A stretch of 12,162 nucleotides of DNA, taken from contig JBEKSX010000089.1 of NCBI GenBank assembly GCA_049516635.1, positions 1 to 12,162 of the forward strand, read 5' to 3'. The DNA is from JBEKSX01 sp049516635. Lineage in GTDB: Bacteria > Bacteroidota > Ignavibacteria > Tepidaquicellales > OLB5. The notes under the pieces were generated by a model. The model had not been told where the DNA came from. It saw only the letters and a program-made list of their open reading frames with translations, and ran no database searches. The position numbers and the translations under genes are program-made. Within the stretch, counting starts at the first letter, position 1, and every line of letters starts with the position of its first letter. Below, piece after piece: positions 1 to 6,541 of this stretch.

Positions 1-544
1 TCTTGTAGTATCCGAACATGTATCCGATCTCTCTGCCGCCGACACCGATATCTCCGGCGGGGACGTCCCTATCCGGACCGATGTGCCTGAAGAGCTCTCT
101 CATGAAAGCCTGGCAGAACCTCATAACTTCCTCGTCCGATTTTCCTTTGGGATCGAAATCCGAACCGCCCTTTCCTCCGCCCATCGGGAGCGTGGTAAGA
201 GCATTCTTGAACACCTGCTCGAATCCGAGGAACTTTAATATGCCGAGATTTACCGAAGGATGGAATCTTAAGCCGCCCTTGTATGGACCGATAGCATTAT
301 TAAATTCAATTCTGAAACCTCTGTTTACCTGCACTTCGCCGCTGTCATCTACCCATGGGACTCTGAATATGATCAATCTGTCAGGTTCAACAATTCTTTC
401 ATAAATTTTTGCCTTCACAAACTCCGGATGCTTTTTCACTGTTGGTTCGAGTGTGGTCATAACTTCTTCTGCAGCCTGGATGAACTCCGGCTGGTTAGTA
501 TCTTTCTGCTTAAGTTTTGCAATAACATCACTGATGACTGACAT
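1..544 (-). CDS. gdhA: Glutamate dehydrogenase, N-terminal part (cut by window edge)
   Basis: Reversible oxidative deamination of glutamate to 2-oxoglutarate and ammonia in the cytoplasm, linking carbon and nitrogen metabolism. The 181 residues in the window cover the substrate-binding domain of a family I (about 450-residue, hexameric) enzyme. Visible motifs are FRVPW (60-64), GPYKGGLRFHP (86-96), the catalytic block MGGGKGGSDFDPKGKS (121-136) and PAGDIGVGGREIG (162-174). Lys89, Lys113, Lys125 and Asp165 fall at exactly the numbering known for the catalytic residues of the Clostridium symbiosum enzyme. The Rossmann domain, which decides NAD versus NADP, lies outside the window, so coenzyme choice cannot be read. 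The start at 544 is fixed by a strong Shine-Dalgarno at 552-560 and by family alignment. The gene has no close neighbour; a long repeat-rich gap lies upstream. Confidence 0.96.
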   Translation of the reverse strand, partial: MSVISDVIAKLKQKDTNQPEFIQAAEEVMTTLEPTVKKHPEFVKAKIYERIVEPDRLIIFRVPWVDDSGEVQVNRGFRIEFNNAIGPYKGGLRFHPSVNLGILKFLGFEQVFKNALTTLPMGGGKGGSDFDPKGKSDEEVMRFCQAFMRELFRHIGPDRDVPAGDIGVGGREIGYMFGYYK

Positions 545-551
545 AAATTTT

Positions 552-560
552 AACTCCTTT
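552..560 (-). promoter_or_regulatory. Strong ribosome binding site of gdhA
   Basis: On the minus strand this reads AAAGGAGTT. Its GGAG core lies 9 nt before the ATG at 544-542, which is optimal spacing. It stands out because none of the other full-length genes here has a comparable Shine-Dalgarno, and it supports the chosen gdhA start. Confidence 0.8.
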
Positions 561-815
561 AAATGAAATTAATTTTGTTTAATAAATATGAATTTAAGTA
601 ATTGATAAGAAAAAAGATTTGTATGATATGAGATGTATACTTTTTATTCAAACCCCAAAAAATGTTGAGCCGTTCTAAATCTAATCAACTAATTTAATTA
701 TAATTGCGGAAGTTTACAATCCAAATCCAAATATGCCAAAAATGTTAAAATTTCATCAAAATCCTTGGTAATAATTAACAAAATTAACGGTATTTACACC
801 CTGAAACAATGACAC

Positions 816-837
816 AAATCATGTTTAATTATGATTT
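816..837. repeat. Small inverted repeat upstream of gdhA
   Basis: Perfect 7-bp arms AAATCAT (816-822) and ATGATTT (831-837) separated by 8 nt. The size and symmetry fit a dimeric repressor site, but it lies about 270 bp upstream of gdhA and no regulator is identified. Chance occurrence in AT-rich DNA is possible. Confidence 0.3.
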
Positions 838-1077
838 ATGGCGTAGGTGAAAATGCCTGACTTATATTATTAGTCACAAAATCAACAATAGGGGTACTAA
901 TGCAAAAATTTTTACTCTTTCATTTCCACTGATTATCACAGCTATGCAATAATTTTTACCTTGAATAACGCAGATTGATATAGTATATTTGTATCTGAAA
1001 ATTTTCCATGGTTCTTTGAAATATGAAAAATTCACAATTCGCTCCGCCAATGGCGGATCAACCAATGCACTATTAAA

Positions 1078-1222
1078 TTACCTAACTTAAGCTGTCAAAA
1101 ATGACTATTCCGGGTTGTTTTAGAGCCTGGGGTAACTAAGTTACCCTAACTTAAATTTCAAAAATGTGCCGATTCCTGTATATATTAGCAATATTTTCGG
1201 CTTAGGGGTAACTTAAGTTACC
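1078..1222. repeat. Two tandem palindrome-bounded repeat units
   Basis: Two adjoining degenerate copies of one unit. Each begins with a TAACTTAA half-palindrome, continues with TCAAAAATG and then a version of CGATTCC, and ends in a perfect palindrome. Copy 1 starts at 1078 and ends in GGGTAACTAAGTTACCC (1130-1146). Copy 2 starts there (TTACCCTAACTTAA, 1141-1154) and ends in GGTAACTTAAGTTACC (1207-1222). A further GGGTACCC palindrome follows at 1225-1232. A third, separate copy is at 1417-1489. I do not recognise this as a named repeat family. The copies are visible by direct comparison; their function is unknown. Confidence 0.65.
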
Positions 1223-1232
1223 TAGGGTACCC

Positions 1233-1260
1233 TCAATTGTCAATGGTCAATTATCAATAA
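1233..1260. repeat. Heptamer tandem repeat, four copies (TCAATNN)
   Basis: Four consecutive 7-mers with no interruption: TCAATTG, TCAATGG, TCAATTA, TCAATAA. On the opposite strand they read NNATTGA, which matches the heptamer family of the array at 1494-1528. The two arrays therefore lie in opposite orientations around a block of other repeats. Likely arisen by slippage or as a remnant of a longer heptamer array. Confidence 0.6.
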
Positions 1261-1276
1261 AATGAATCATATTTTG

Positions 1277-1334
1277 TCTCCCCTTAGCGGCCTGCCCGTC
1301 CGAAGGCGGGAAAGGGGAGAAGCGGCTTCAGCCG
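1277..1334. repeat. GC-rich hairpin repeat element
   Basis: Perfect 9-bp outer arms TCTCCCCTT (1277-1285) and AAGGGGAGA (1312-1320) enclose a GC-rich middle containing CCCG/CGGG. A second hairpin follows directly: CGGCT-TC-AGCCG (1323-1334). The GC content contrasts sharply with the AT-rich surroundings, typical of interspersed REP/MITE-like intergenic elements. It could fold in RNA on either strand, but no adjacent gene makes it an obvious terminator. Confidence 0.55.
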
Positions 1335-1351
1335 AGAGGGGTTCAATACTG

Positions 1352-1391
1352 GATTCCTGCCGGAGTCTACCCGCTGCAGGCGGGCAGGAAT
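1352..1391. repeat. Inverted repeat of the 'ATTCCTGCC...GGCAGGAAT' type
   Basis: Perfect 9-bp arms ATTCCTGCC (1353-1361) and GGCAGGAAT (1383-1391) surround a loop that itself holds CCCGC-TGCAG-GCGGG (1370-1384), so alternative nested foldings exist. Repeats of this style (GGATTCC...GGAATGAC) are scattered through intergenic DNA of many bacteria; placing this copy among them rests on resemblance only. Confidence 0.6.
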
Positions 1392-1416
1392 GACAAGTTT
1401 TCAGTACTAAGTAATC

Positions 1417-1489
1417 ATTACTTAAGTAATCAAAAAATGGCGATTCTGGGCTTTCTTATTACTTCGCATTACTTAAGTAATGGGGGGGG
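1417..1489. repeat. Third palindrome-bounded repeat unit with G8 tract
   Basis: Identical 14-bp palindromes ATTACTTAAGTAAT occur at 1417-1430 and 1468-1481 and bound a 37-bp interior that starts TCAAAAAATGGCGATTC. That interior matches the start of the units at 1078-1222 (TCAAAAATG...CGATTCC), and the CTTAAG centre of the palindromes is also shared. The unit ends in a run of eight G (1482-1489). Since both ends changed from GTTACC-type to ATTAC-type together, the two palindromes may be kept matched within a unit. Confidence 0.6.
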
Positions 1490-1493
1490 TAAT

Positions 1494-1528
1494 AAATTAA
1501 AAATTTAAAGTTTAAAATTAAAAATTGA
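1494..1528. repeat. Heptamer tandem repeat, five copies (AAATTNA)
   Basis: Five consecutive 7-mers: AAATTAA, AAATTTA, AAGTTTA, AAATTAA, AAATTGA. AT-rich sequence makes some periodicity likely by chance, but the register holds through all five copies. It is the reverse-orientation counterpart of the array at 1233-1260 (AAATTGA versus NNATTGA). Confidence 0.5.
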
Positions 1529-1530
1529 TA

Positions 1531-1553
1531 GAATTGAATAAAAAATTCAATTC
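1531..1553. repeat. AT-rich inverted repeat
   Basis: Perfect 9-bp arms GAATTGAAT and ATTCAATTC separated by five A. It lies about 155 bp beyond the 3' end of the minus-strand aldehyde dehydrogenase gene. The stem is too AT-rich and lacks a flanking GC-rich base for a convincing terminator, so I list it only as a repeat. Confidence 0.4.
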
Positions 1554-1708
1554 AAGTCTATGACAAGGCTTTGACTGGAATGTGAAGTAAATTCCCTCTC
1601 TCCGTCAGAGGTTGAGATTACGCAGTTAATCAGGTAATCAATAAAATCAGAGAAATCTATGGTTCTGATTTTCTGCTCTGCTCTGGCGTTTACCCGGCAA
1701 TGAGGAGG

Positions 1709-3130
1709 TTATAAAACCAATATCTTCTCATCGGTCATTTCCTTTATGGCATAGGCAACACCTTCCCTGCCAATACCTGATTCTTTGGTGCCGCCGTAAG
1801 GCATGGAATCCATGCGGTATGCAGAAGCATCGTTAATGACCACTCCCCCGGTGTGTATGTTATTATAAGCATAGAGCACGTGCTGCAGGTTATTCGTGAA
1901 TACACCCGCCTGCAATCCGTAGCGTGAGTTGTTCACTTCCCGCACTGCCTCCTCGAAGCGGGTGAACTTATCGATTGTAATAACGGGAGCGAACACTTCG
2001 CTGCATTTCACATTCACATGGTTAGGAGCATTTTCTATCACCGTCGGCTGGAGCACAGCACCGTCCCGTGAACCGCCTGTGAGGACACCGGCTCCTGCGT
2101 CCCTTGCTTCGTTTATCCATGATTCGGCACGGATAGCGTCGACTTCGGTTATCATCGGTCCTACGATCGTATCTTCCTCGAAGGGATCTCCGAACTTGAC
2201 ATTTTTCACGGAGGCGATAAATGATTCACGGAATTTATCATAAATCTTTGCGTGGATGTAAACACGCTGGACGGATATACAGCTTTGCCCTGCCGATGAA
2301 AATCCCCCAATGATAATTTTCGGGACAGCACTATCGATATCAGTGTCTTCATCAATGATGACACCTGCGTTCCCTCCGAGCTCGAGTCCGATACGCTGAC
2401 GGTTAATTTTCTTCTTAAGCTTCCACCCGATATCGGAACTTCCGGTGAAACTTATCATTTTTATCCTGTCATCGGAGACATGCTTATCAATTTCACTTCC
2501 TGAAAGCGGCAGTACGTTGATGGGACAAAAATCTATTCCAAGCTCAGCGCATGCCTCGTGGATTATGCGTCCGACCTGGATTCCGCATTGAAGCGAATTG
2601 GACGAAGGTTTAAGCATTATCACATTTCCGGAGGCAAGAGCGGGTGAGACTTTGTGAGCAACAAGGTTAACAGGGAAATTCCACGGAGTAATGCCGAGTA
2701 TCAGACCCAGCGGGAACCGCCTGACGAGACCCATTTTATTTTCGGAGCCCTTTAGCAGGTCAAGAGAAATAACCTCTCCGTTAATGCGTGTACACTCCTC
2801 TGCTCCCAGACGGAATGTCAGCACAGCCCTGTCGATCTCGACCAGGGAGAATTTGATGGGTTTGCCCGTTTCGGTTGTGATAAGCTTTGCAAGCTCGTTC
2901 TTTCTCTCCTTAAATTTTGCAGAAACCTTGAACAGCAGTTCTGCTTTTTTGTACGCCGGGAGATTTTTATAATGTGCGAACATCTTGACCAGATAGTCAG
3001 CTGAGATATTGAAATGAGACTCATCAGGAATGTATATCTCCGAAGCAGTTTCATTTGTATATGGATTCGTGATTCTTTTTACCTTATTCGAATCCGAAAA
3101 ACGGTTCTCGATCAAAAATTTTTGGGGCAT
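1709..3130 (-). CDS. NAD(P)-dependent aldehyde dehydrogenase
   Basis: Oxidises an aldehyde to its carboxylate with NAD(P)+ in the cytoplasm. The 473 residues are the full usual length of the superfamily. Catalytic features are all present: ITPWNFPVN with the oxyanion Asn151, LKPSS with coenzyme-binding Lys174, FTGSSDIG (228-235) at the nicotinamide turn, LELGGNAG with Glu250, GQSCISVQR with nucleophile Cys284, and SEVFAPV with Glu378. The CISVQR block is typical of the branch holding lactaldehyde, phosphonoacetaldehyde and non-phosphorylating glyceraldehyde-3-phosphate dehydrogenase-like enzymes. Substrate cannot be read from the sequence. There is no signal peptide. The ATG at 3130 has no Shine-Dalgarno, as for most genes here. 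The gene stands alone, divergent from the TonB receptor across a 202-bp spacer, so context gives no pathway. Confidence 0.93.
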   Translation of the reverse strand: MPQKFLIENRFSDSNKVKRITNPYTNETASEIYIPDESHFNISADYLVKMFAHYKNLPAYKKAELLFKVSAKFKERKNELAKLITTETGKPIKFSLVEIDRAVLTFRLGAEECTRINGEVISLDLLKGSENKMGLVRRFPLGLILGITPWNFPVNLVAHKVSPALASGNVIMLKPSSNSLQCGIQVGRIIHEACAELGIDFCPINVLPLSGSEIDKHVSDDRIKMISFTGSSDIGWKLKKKINRQRIGLELGGNAGVIIDEDTDIDSAVPKIIIGGFSSAGQSCISVQRVYIHAKIYDKFRESFIASVKNVKFGDPFEEDTIVGPMITEVDAIRAESWINEARDAGAGVLTGGSRDGAVLQPTVIENAPNHVNVKCSEVFAPVITIDKFTRFEEAVREVNNSRYGLQAGVFTNNLQHVLYAYNNIHTGGVVINDASAYRMDSMPYGGTKESGIGREGVAYAIKEMTDEKILVL

Positions 3131-3332
3131 TGATGAATTGCGTTATTTTTGAAAATCCATTAAGATATACTCAAAATTACCGGTTTTGAAGTTTATATAA
3201 AGTTCAATTCCACAGTTTTAGGCTGGAACTAAAAACAGAACTATTCGGGTTGATAAATTATTAATTCCCATATATTTTACATATTGGGTAAAGTATACAT
3301 AAGAGTCGATTATTATTAAAAAAACAGCAAGA
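3131..3332. promoter_or_regulatory. Divergent promoter region (aldehyde dehydrogenase / TonB receptor)
   Basis: A 202-bp AT-rich spacer must hold both promoters. For the plus strand, TTGATA (3250-3255) and TATTTT (3273-3278) with a 17-bp spacer form a plausible housekeeping promoter, giving a leader of about 50 nt. A short inverted repeat, TTTTAG (3216-3221) and CTAAAA (3229-3234), lies near the middle. No minus-strand promoter could be placed with confidence. If the organism uses a Bacteroidota-type sigma factor, the consensus would differ. Confidence 0.3.
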
Positions 3333-5627
3333 ATGAGAAAAAATATTACCTTATTATTACTTATAATATGTCTGCTGCCGTTATTTAAAACTTACTCACA
3401 AAACCCGGGGGTCATAACGGGTGAAGTGATGGATAAGAAAACACAGTCTTATCTTTCGGACGTTATCGTGAAGGTCAGAGACATCGAGCGTTCTGTTAAA
3501 ACAAATTCAGAGGGAAAGTTTGAGATCAATGATATTCCCGCAGGAACGTACATAGTGGAGTTCACTAACGTTGCATATAAAACATACATCGAAGACAACG
3601 TGGTAGTAACACCGGGTAGGGTGAATCAGCTGATGATAGAGCTTGAAAATATCTCTACTGAGGAAGTTACGGTTGAATCACCGCGTTTCCAAAAGCCGGA
3701 AGGTGTTACAACTTCGTTCAACTCACTTTCATTCGAAGAACTGCGGAGGACTCCGGGCGGGTTGGAAGATATCGGCAGGGTAATACAAACGCTGCCAGGT
3801 GCAGCTATTATTAATGACGGAAGGAACGATCTCATTGTCAGAGGAGGCTCTCCGTCGGAGAACCTGTTTATTGTTGACGGATTCCTGGTAAATAATATTA
3901 ATCATTTCGGTTCCCAGGGAGCTACAGGGGGACCGATAAGCATAATAAATCTCGATTTTGTGAACCAGGTGGATTTTCTTACCGGCGGATTCAGTGCAAG
4001 ATACGGGGACAGGCTGTCATCTGTTGAAGACATAAAACTAAGAGAAGGGAATTCGGAAAAATTTTATGGAAAGATAAATTTAAGCGGAATAGGATTCGGC
4101 GGTAACGCCGAAGGACCTTTGCCCTTCAATAAGAATGGAAGCTGGCTGGTTTCGGTGAGGAGGAGCTACCTGGACCTGGTCTTCAACGCGGCAGGATTCT
4201 CGTTCGTACCCGAGTATACGGATTTCCAGGGGAAATTTCATTTTCATATCGGAGATAAAAATTTCATCAATTTCAACACACTCGGTGCCCTTGATAAAGT
4301 GAGATTTAATAACAGCACTGAACAAAACAAACAGGATAATGAAAGGATTTTATCCAATAACCAGAACAGCTACTCATCGGGAATAAGCTGGAAGTCACTG
4401 CTTTCGTCCCGTTCGTTTTCGCTCGTAACGCTTTCTAGGAATTTTGTTAATTACTCATTTTCACAGAGGGATAATAATTTCGTAAATATATTTAATGATA
4501 ATTCCAAAGAGGGTGACGTTCAATTAAAAGCCGAATATTTTTTAAAACCGTCCAACAATTCTTACCTTTCGATCGGAGCCGGAGCACAGACGATCAAGCT
4601 GAATTATGATATCACCAAAGCTGCAGATACCTTAGACTATATAGATCCGAATACAGGCAGCAGGATCATCGTACCTCCCCTCTCGGTACTGGAAGATAAG
4701 AGAACCTATAAGGCATTTGCGTATACTGAAATAATTAATACATTCTTTGAAAGATTTAAGCTGACGGTTGGATTAAGATATGACTATTTTAATTTGATCC
4801 AGGATAAGAATTATTTTTCACCAAGAACGAGTTTAGCTATAACACTGAATCCTAAGATCTCGCTCAATCTCGCATACGGAATATTTTACCAGTCACCCTC
4901 ATATATCTGGCTTGCGGGTTCTCCTGCGAACACCGGGCTTAGTGATATTCGCTGCGATCATTATATAGCCGGAATAGAATACATTTTCGGAGAGGGTACA
5001 AGATTAACCGTTGAGTATTATTACAAAAGATACAGGTACTATCCCGTCAGTCTTATCAGACCATACCTGATACTTGCCAATAACGGCGGATTTGAGAACC
5101 AGAACACGTTTGGTCTAGAACCGCTTGTCAGCCAGGGTACAGGCATATCTAAAGGTGCGGAGGTGTTCCTTCAGAAGACTTTAACAAATAGGTTATACGG
5201 GACATTCAGCTTCTCATACTGCGATGCAAAGTATAGGGCTTACGACGGGGTTGAGAGGCGATCAGATTATGACAATAAATTTATTTTGAACATAGGAGGA
5301 GGTTACAAAATAGGAAAAACCTGGGAAGTAAGTGCGAAATTCCGTTTATCCGGTGGGAGACCATACACCCCGATAAATCCTTACGATGGTTCAATTGACT
5401 ACACACAATATAATACACTCACCCTGCCTGCCTATCACCGCCTTGATGTACGGGTTGAGAAAAGATGGGATTTCAAGGCATGGAGCCTTACCACCTATAT
5501 TGACATAGAAAATATTTACAACAGACAGAATGTATACGAATATAGATGGGACAAATATACGAACCAGATCGTAACTGATAAGAACCTCGGTATATTGCCT
5601 ACGGTTGGTGTTAGTGCTGAATTCTAA
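3333..5627 (+). CDS. TonB-dependent outer-membrane receptor with carboxypeptidase-regulatory-like N-domain
   Basis: Outer-membrane active transporter powered by TonB/ExbBD. The 764 residues show, in order: a signal peptide (1-22, ending TYSQ); a carboxypeptidase-regulatory-like beta-sandwich (about 26-105: GVITGEVMDKKT, then DIPAGTYIVEFTNVAYK); a TonB-box-like stretch EEVTVES (110-116); a plug domain (about 125-240) with LIVRGGSPSENLFIVDG (167-183) and GGFSARYGDRLSS (218-230); and a barrel of alternating aromatic strands ending in VGVSAEF with terminal Phe. It is shorter than SusC-type receptors (about 1000 residues) and has no SusD partner beside it, so a polysaccharide-utilisation role is not supported. 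The ligand is unknown. The start is chosen for its immediately following signal peptide; no Shine-Dalgarno is present. It ends 14 bp from the convergent esterase gene. Confidence 0.92.
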   Translation: MRKNITLLLLIICLLPLFKTYSQNPGVITGEVMDKKTQSYLSDVIVKVRDIERSVKTNSEGKFEINDIPAGTYIVEFTNVAYKTYIEDNVVVTPGRVNQLMIELENISTEEVTVESPRFQKPEGVTTSFNSLSFEELRRTPGGLEDIGRVIQTLPGAAIINDGRNDLIVRGGSPSENLFIVDGFLVNNINHFGSQGATGGPISIINLDFVNQVDFLTGGFSARYGDRLSSVEDIKLREGNSEKFYGKINLSGIGFGGNAEGPLPFNKNGSWLVSVRRSYLDLVFNAAGFSFVPEYTDFQGKFHFHIGDKNFINFNTLGALDKVRFNNSTEQNKQDNERILSNNQNSYSSGISWKSLLSSRSFSLVTLSRNFVNYSFSQRDNNFVNIFNDNSKEGDVQLKAEYFLKPSNNSYLSIGAGAQTIKLNYDITKAADTLDYIDPNTGSRIIVPPLSVLEDKRTYKAFAYTEIINTFFERFKLTVGLRYDYFNLIQDKNYFSPRTSLAITLNPKISLNLAYGIFYQSPSYIWLAGSPANTGLSDIRCDHYIAGIEYIFGEGTRLTVEYYYKRYRYYPVSLIRPYLILANNGGFENQNTFGLEPLVSQGTGISKGAEVFLQKTLTNRLYGTFSFSYCDAKYRAYDGVERRSDYDNKFILNIGGGYKIGKTWEVSAKFRLSGGRPYTPINPYDGSIDYTQYNTLTLPAYHRLDVRVEKRWDFKAWSLTTYIDIENIYNRQNVYEYRWDKYTNQIVTDKNLGILPTVGVSAEF

Positions 5628-5641
5628 AATTAATAATGTTC

Positions 5642-6541
5642 TCAGTGCAATCTTTTATCCTTAAAGAATTTCCATATCTCTTCAGATGCATTTATTTGTT
5701 TTGTGGTTCTGCCGATGAACAATTTGGGCAGGTACGGCCATCCGCCGGGCCAGGTGTGACCACCGCCCTCGATGTACCAGAAAATAACGGGAGAATTTCC
5801 GTTCACATCGGAATATGTATTTTTTATTGCGCGGGTATCGTCATCAACGCTGTCAACAATTGAAACCGCTGAATCGAAAGTACAGCTATCTTTAATGCAC
5901 CAGTACTTCACGCATTTTTCGACAGAGATAACCTCACCTCTCTTCCCTATTATCTGCCCCCCTTCGAACGGAACAAGAGGGTCTTCGTTTCCGAAAATTA
6001 ACATTACCGGAATTATCCGCAAGGGTATACAATGTTCAACCTGGAATGGTGTCATACTTGCAGCTACGGGTGCTATAGCCGCAATCTTACCGGATAATTC
6101 GCATGCCAGGCGGAAGCTCATTATACCACCGTTCGAGATACCCGTTACGTAAATCCTATTTGAATCTATGTTAAATCTTCTTATCAGTGTATCGATCAGC
6201 ATCGAAAGGAATCGTACATCGTTTACTTCAATTCCGTTATGGGTTTTTTTTGCCAAACTTCTTCCATCGTTCCATTGTTTATCGATACCATTGGGATACA
6301 CAACAAAGAAATTATTGGCATCTGCGACATCGTCAAAACCGGAAAGCTTCACCATGCCCTTTCCCTTTCCCCCGCCACCATGAAGTGCGATGACCAGAGG
6401 AAGCTTTCCGGAACCGGAAAAGCTCTTCGGCGCATGGACCAGGTATGTTCTTTCAATTCCATCTATTAAGATACTATCGGCAAAGAGCAAAGGGCAGAAT
6501 AACAGGGGTATAACCAGGATGAGAAAGAAAAAATATTTCAT
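5642..6541 (-). CDS. Secreted alpha/beta-hydrolase esterase, LpqC / PHB-depolymerase-like
   Basis: Likely an exported serine esterase, related to poly(3-hydroxybutyrate) depolymerases and feruloyl/acetylxylan esterases. The 299 residues begin with a hydrophobic signal peptide (about 1-21, MKYFFFLILV...LFADS). The fold's landmarks are visible: oxyanion loop LHGGGG (53-58), YPNGIDKQW (82-90), nucleophile elbow GISNGG with Ser136, GNEDPLVPF with probable acid Asp187, and GGGHTWPGG with His262. Cys residues at 171, 210, 215 and 220 may form disulfides after export. There is no separate substrate-binding domain, so polymer degradation is uncertain and a small-ester substrate is equally likely. The gene converges on the TonB receptor and has no operon partner. 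No Shine-Dalgarno precedes the ATG. Confidence 0.88.
   Translation of the reverse strand: MKYFFFLILVIPLLFCPLLFADSILIDGIERTYLVHAPKSFSGSGKLPLVIALHGGGGKGKGMVKLSGFDDVADANNFFVVYPNGIDKQWNDGRSLAKKTHNGIEVNDVRFLSMLIDTLIRRFNIDSNRIYVTGISNGGIMSFRLACELSGKIAAIAPVAASMTPFQVEHCIPLRIIPVMLIFGNEDPLVPFEGGQIIGKRGEVISVEKCVKYWCIKDSCTFDSAVSIVDSVDDDTRAIKNTYSDVNGNSPVIFWYIEGGGHTWPGGWPYLPKLFIGRTTKQINASEEIWKFFKDKRLH

Larger units (their letters stand above)
545..1708. other. Repeat-rich intergenic region without a convincing gene
   Basis: About 1.16 kb between the gdhA start and the 3' end of the aldehyde dehydrogenase gene. It is mostly AT-rich, with stop codons in all frames; the only open frame (874-1065, minus) looks accidental. 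From gdhA outward it holds: an inverted repeat at 816-837 (AAATCAT/ATGATTT, 8-nt loop); a palindrome at 1043-1057 (TCCGCCA, central A, TGGCGGA); palindrome-bounded repeat units at 1078-1222; a heptamer array at 1233-1260; GC-rich hairpin repeats at 1277-1391; another palindrome-bounded unit at 1417-1489; a second heptamer array at 1494-1528; and an AT-rich inverted repeat at 1531-1553. The gdhA promoter must lie in the first few hundred bases, but I could not place it reliably. Nothing recognisable is seen in 1560-1708. Confidence 0.75.

Noticed and set aside
18..404. 128-codon plus-strand open frame
   Set aside because: Lies antisense within gdhA; its proline/serine-rich product is a by-product of the real codons on the other strand.
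874..1065. 63-codon minus-strand open frame in the gdhA upstream gap
   Set aside because: No recognisable domain and no Shine-Dalgarno. Its start lies among repeats (palindrome at 1043-1057) and its composition looks like AT-rich intergenic DNA.
1078..1489. Possible CRISPR-like array because palindromic repeats alternate with unique DNA
   Set aside because: The repeats are short, degenerate and unevenly spaced (about 50-75 bp between centres, then a gap of about 200 bp), only three units exist, and no cas gene is present.
1531..1553. Terminator of the aldehyde dehydrogenase gene
   Set aside because: The stem is almost wholly A/T, lies about 155 bp beyond the stop codon and lacks a GC-rich base, so termination is not convincing.
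3333..5627. SusC-like receptor of a polysaccharide-utilisation locus
   Set aside because: At 764 residues it is too short for SusC and no SusD-like lipoprotein or glycan-degrading enzyme lies beside it; the convergent esterase is on the other strand.
5772..6469. Several plus-strand open frames
   Set aside because: All are antisense to the esterase gene, whose frame has a signal peptide and a full catalytic triad.
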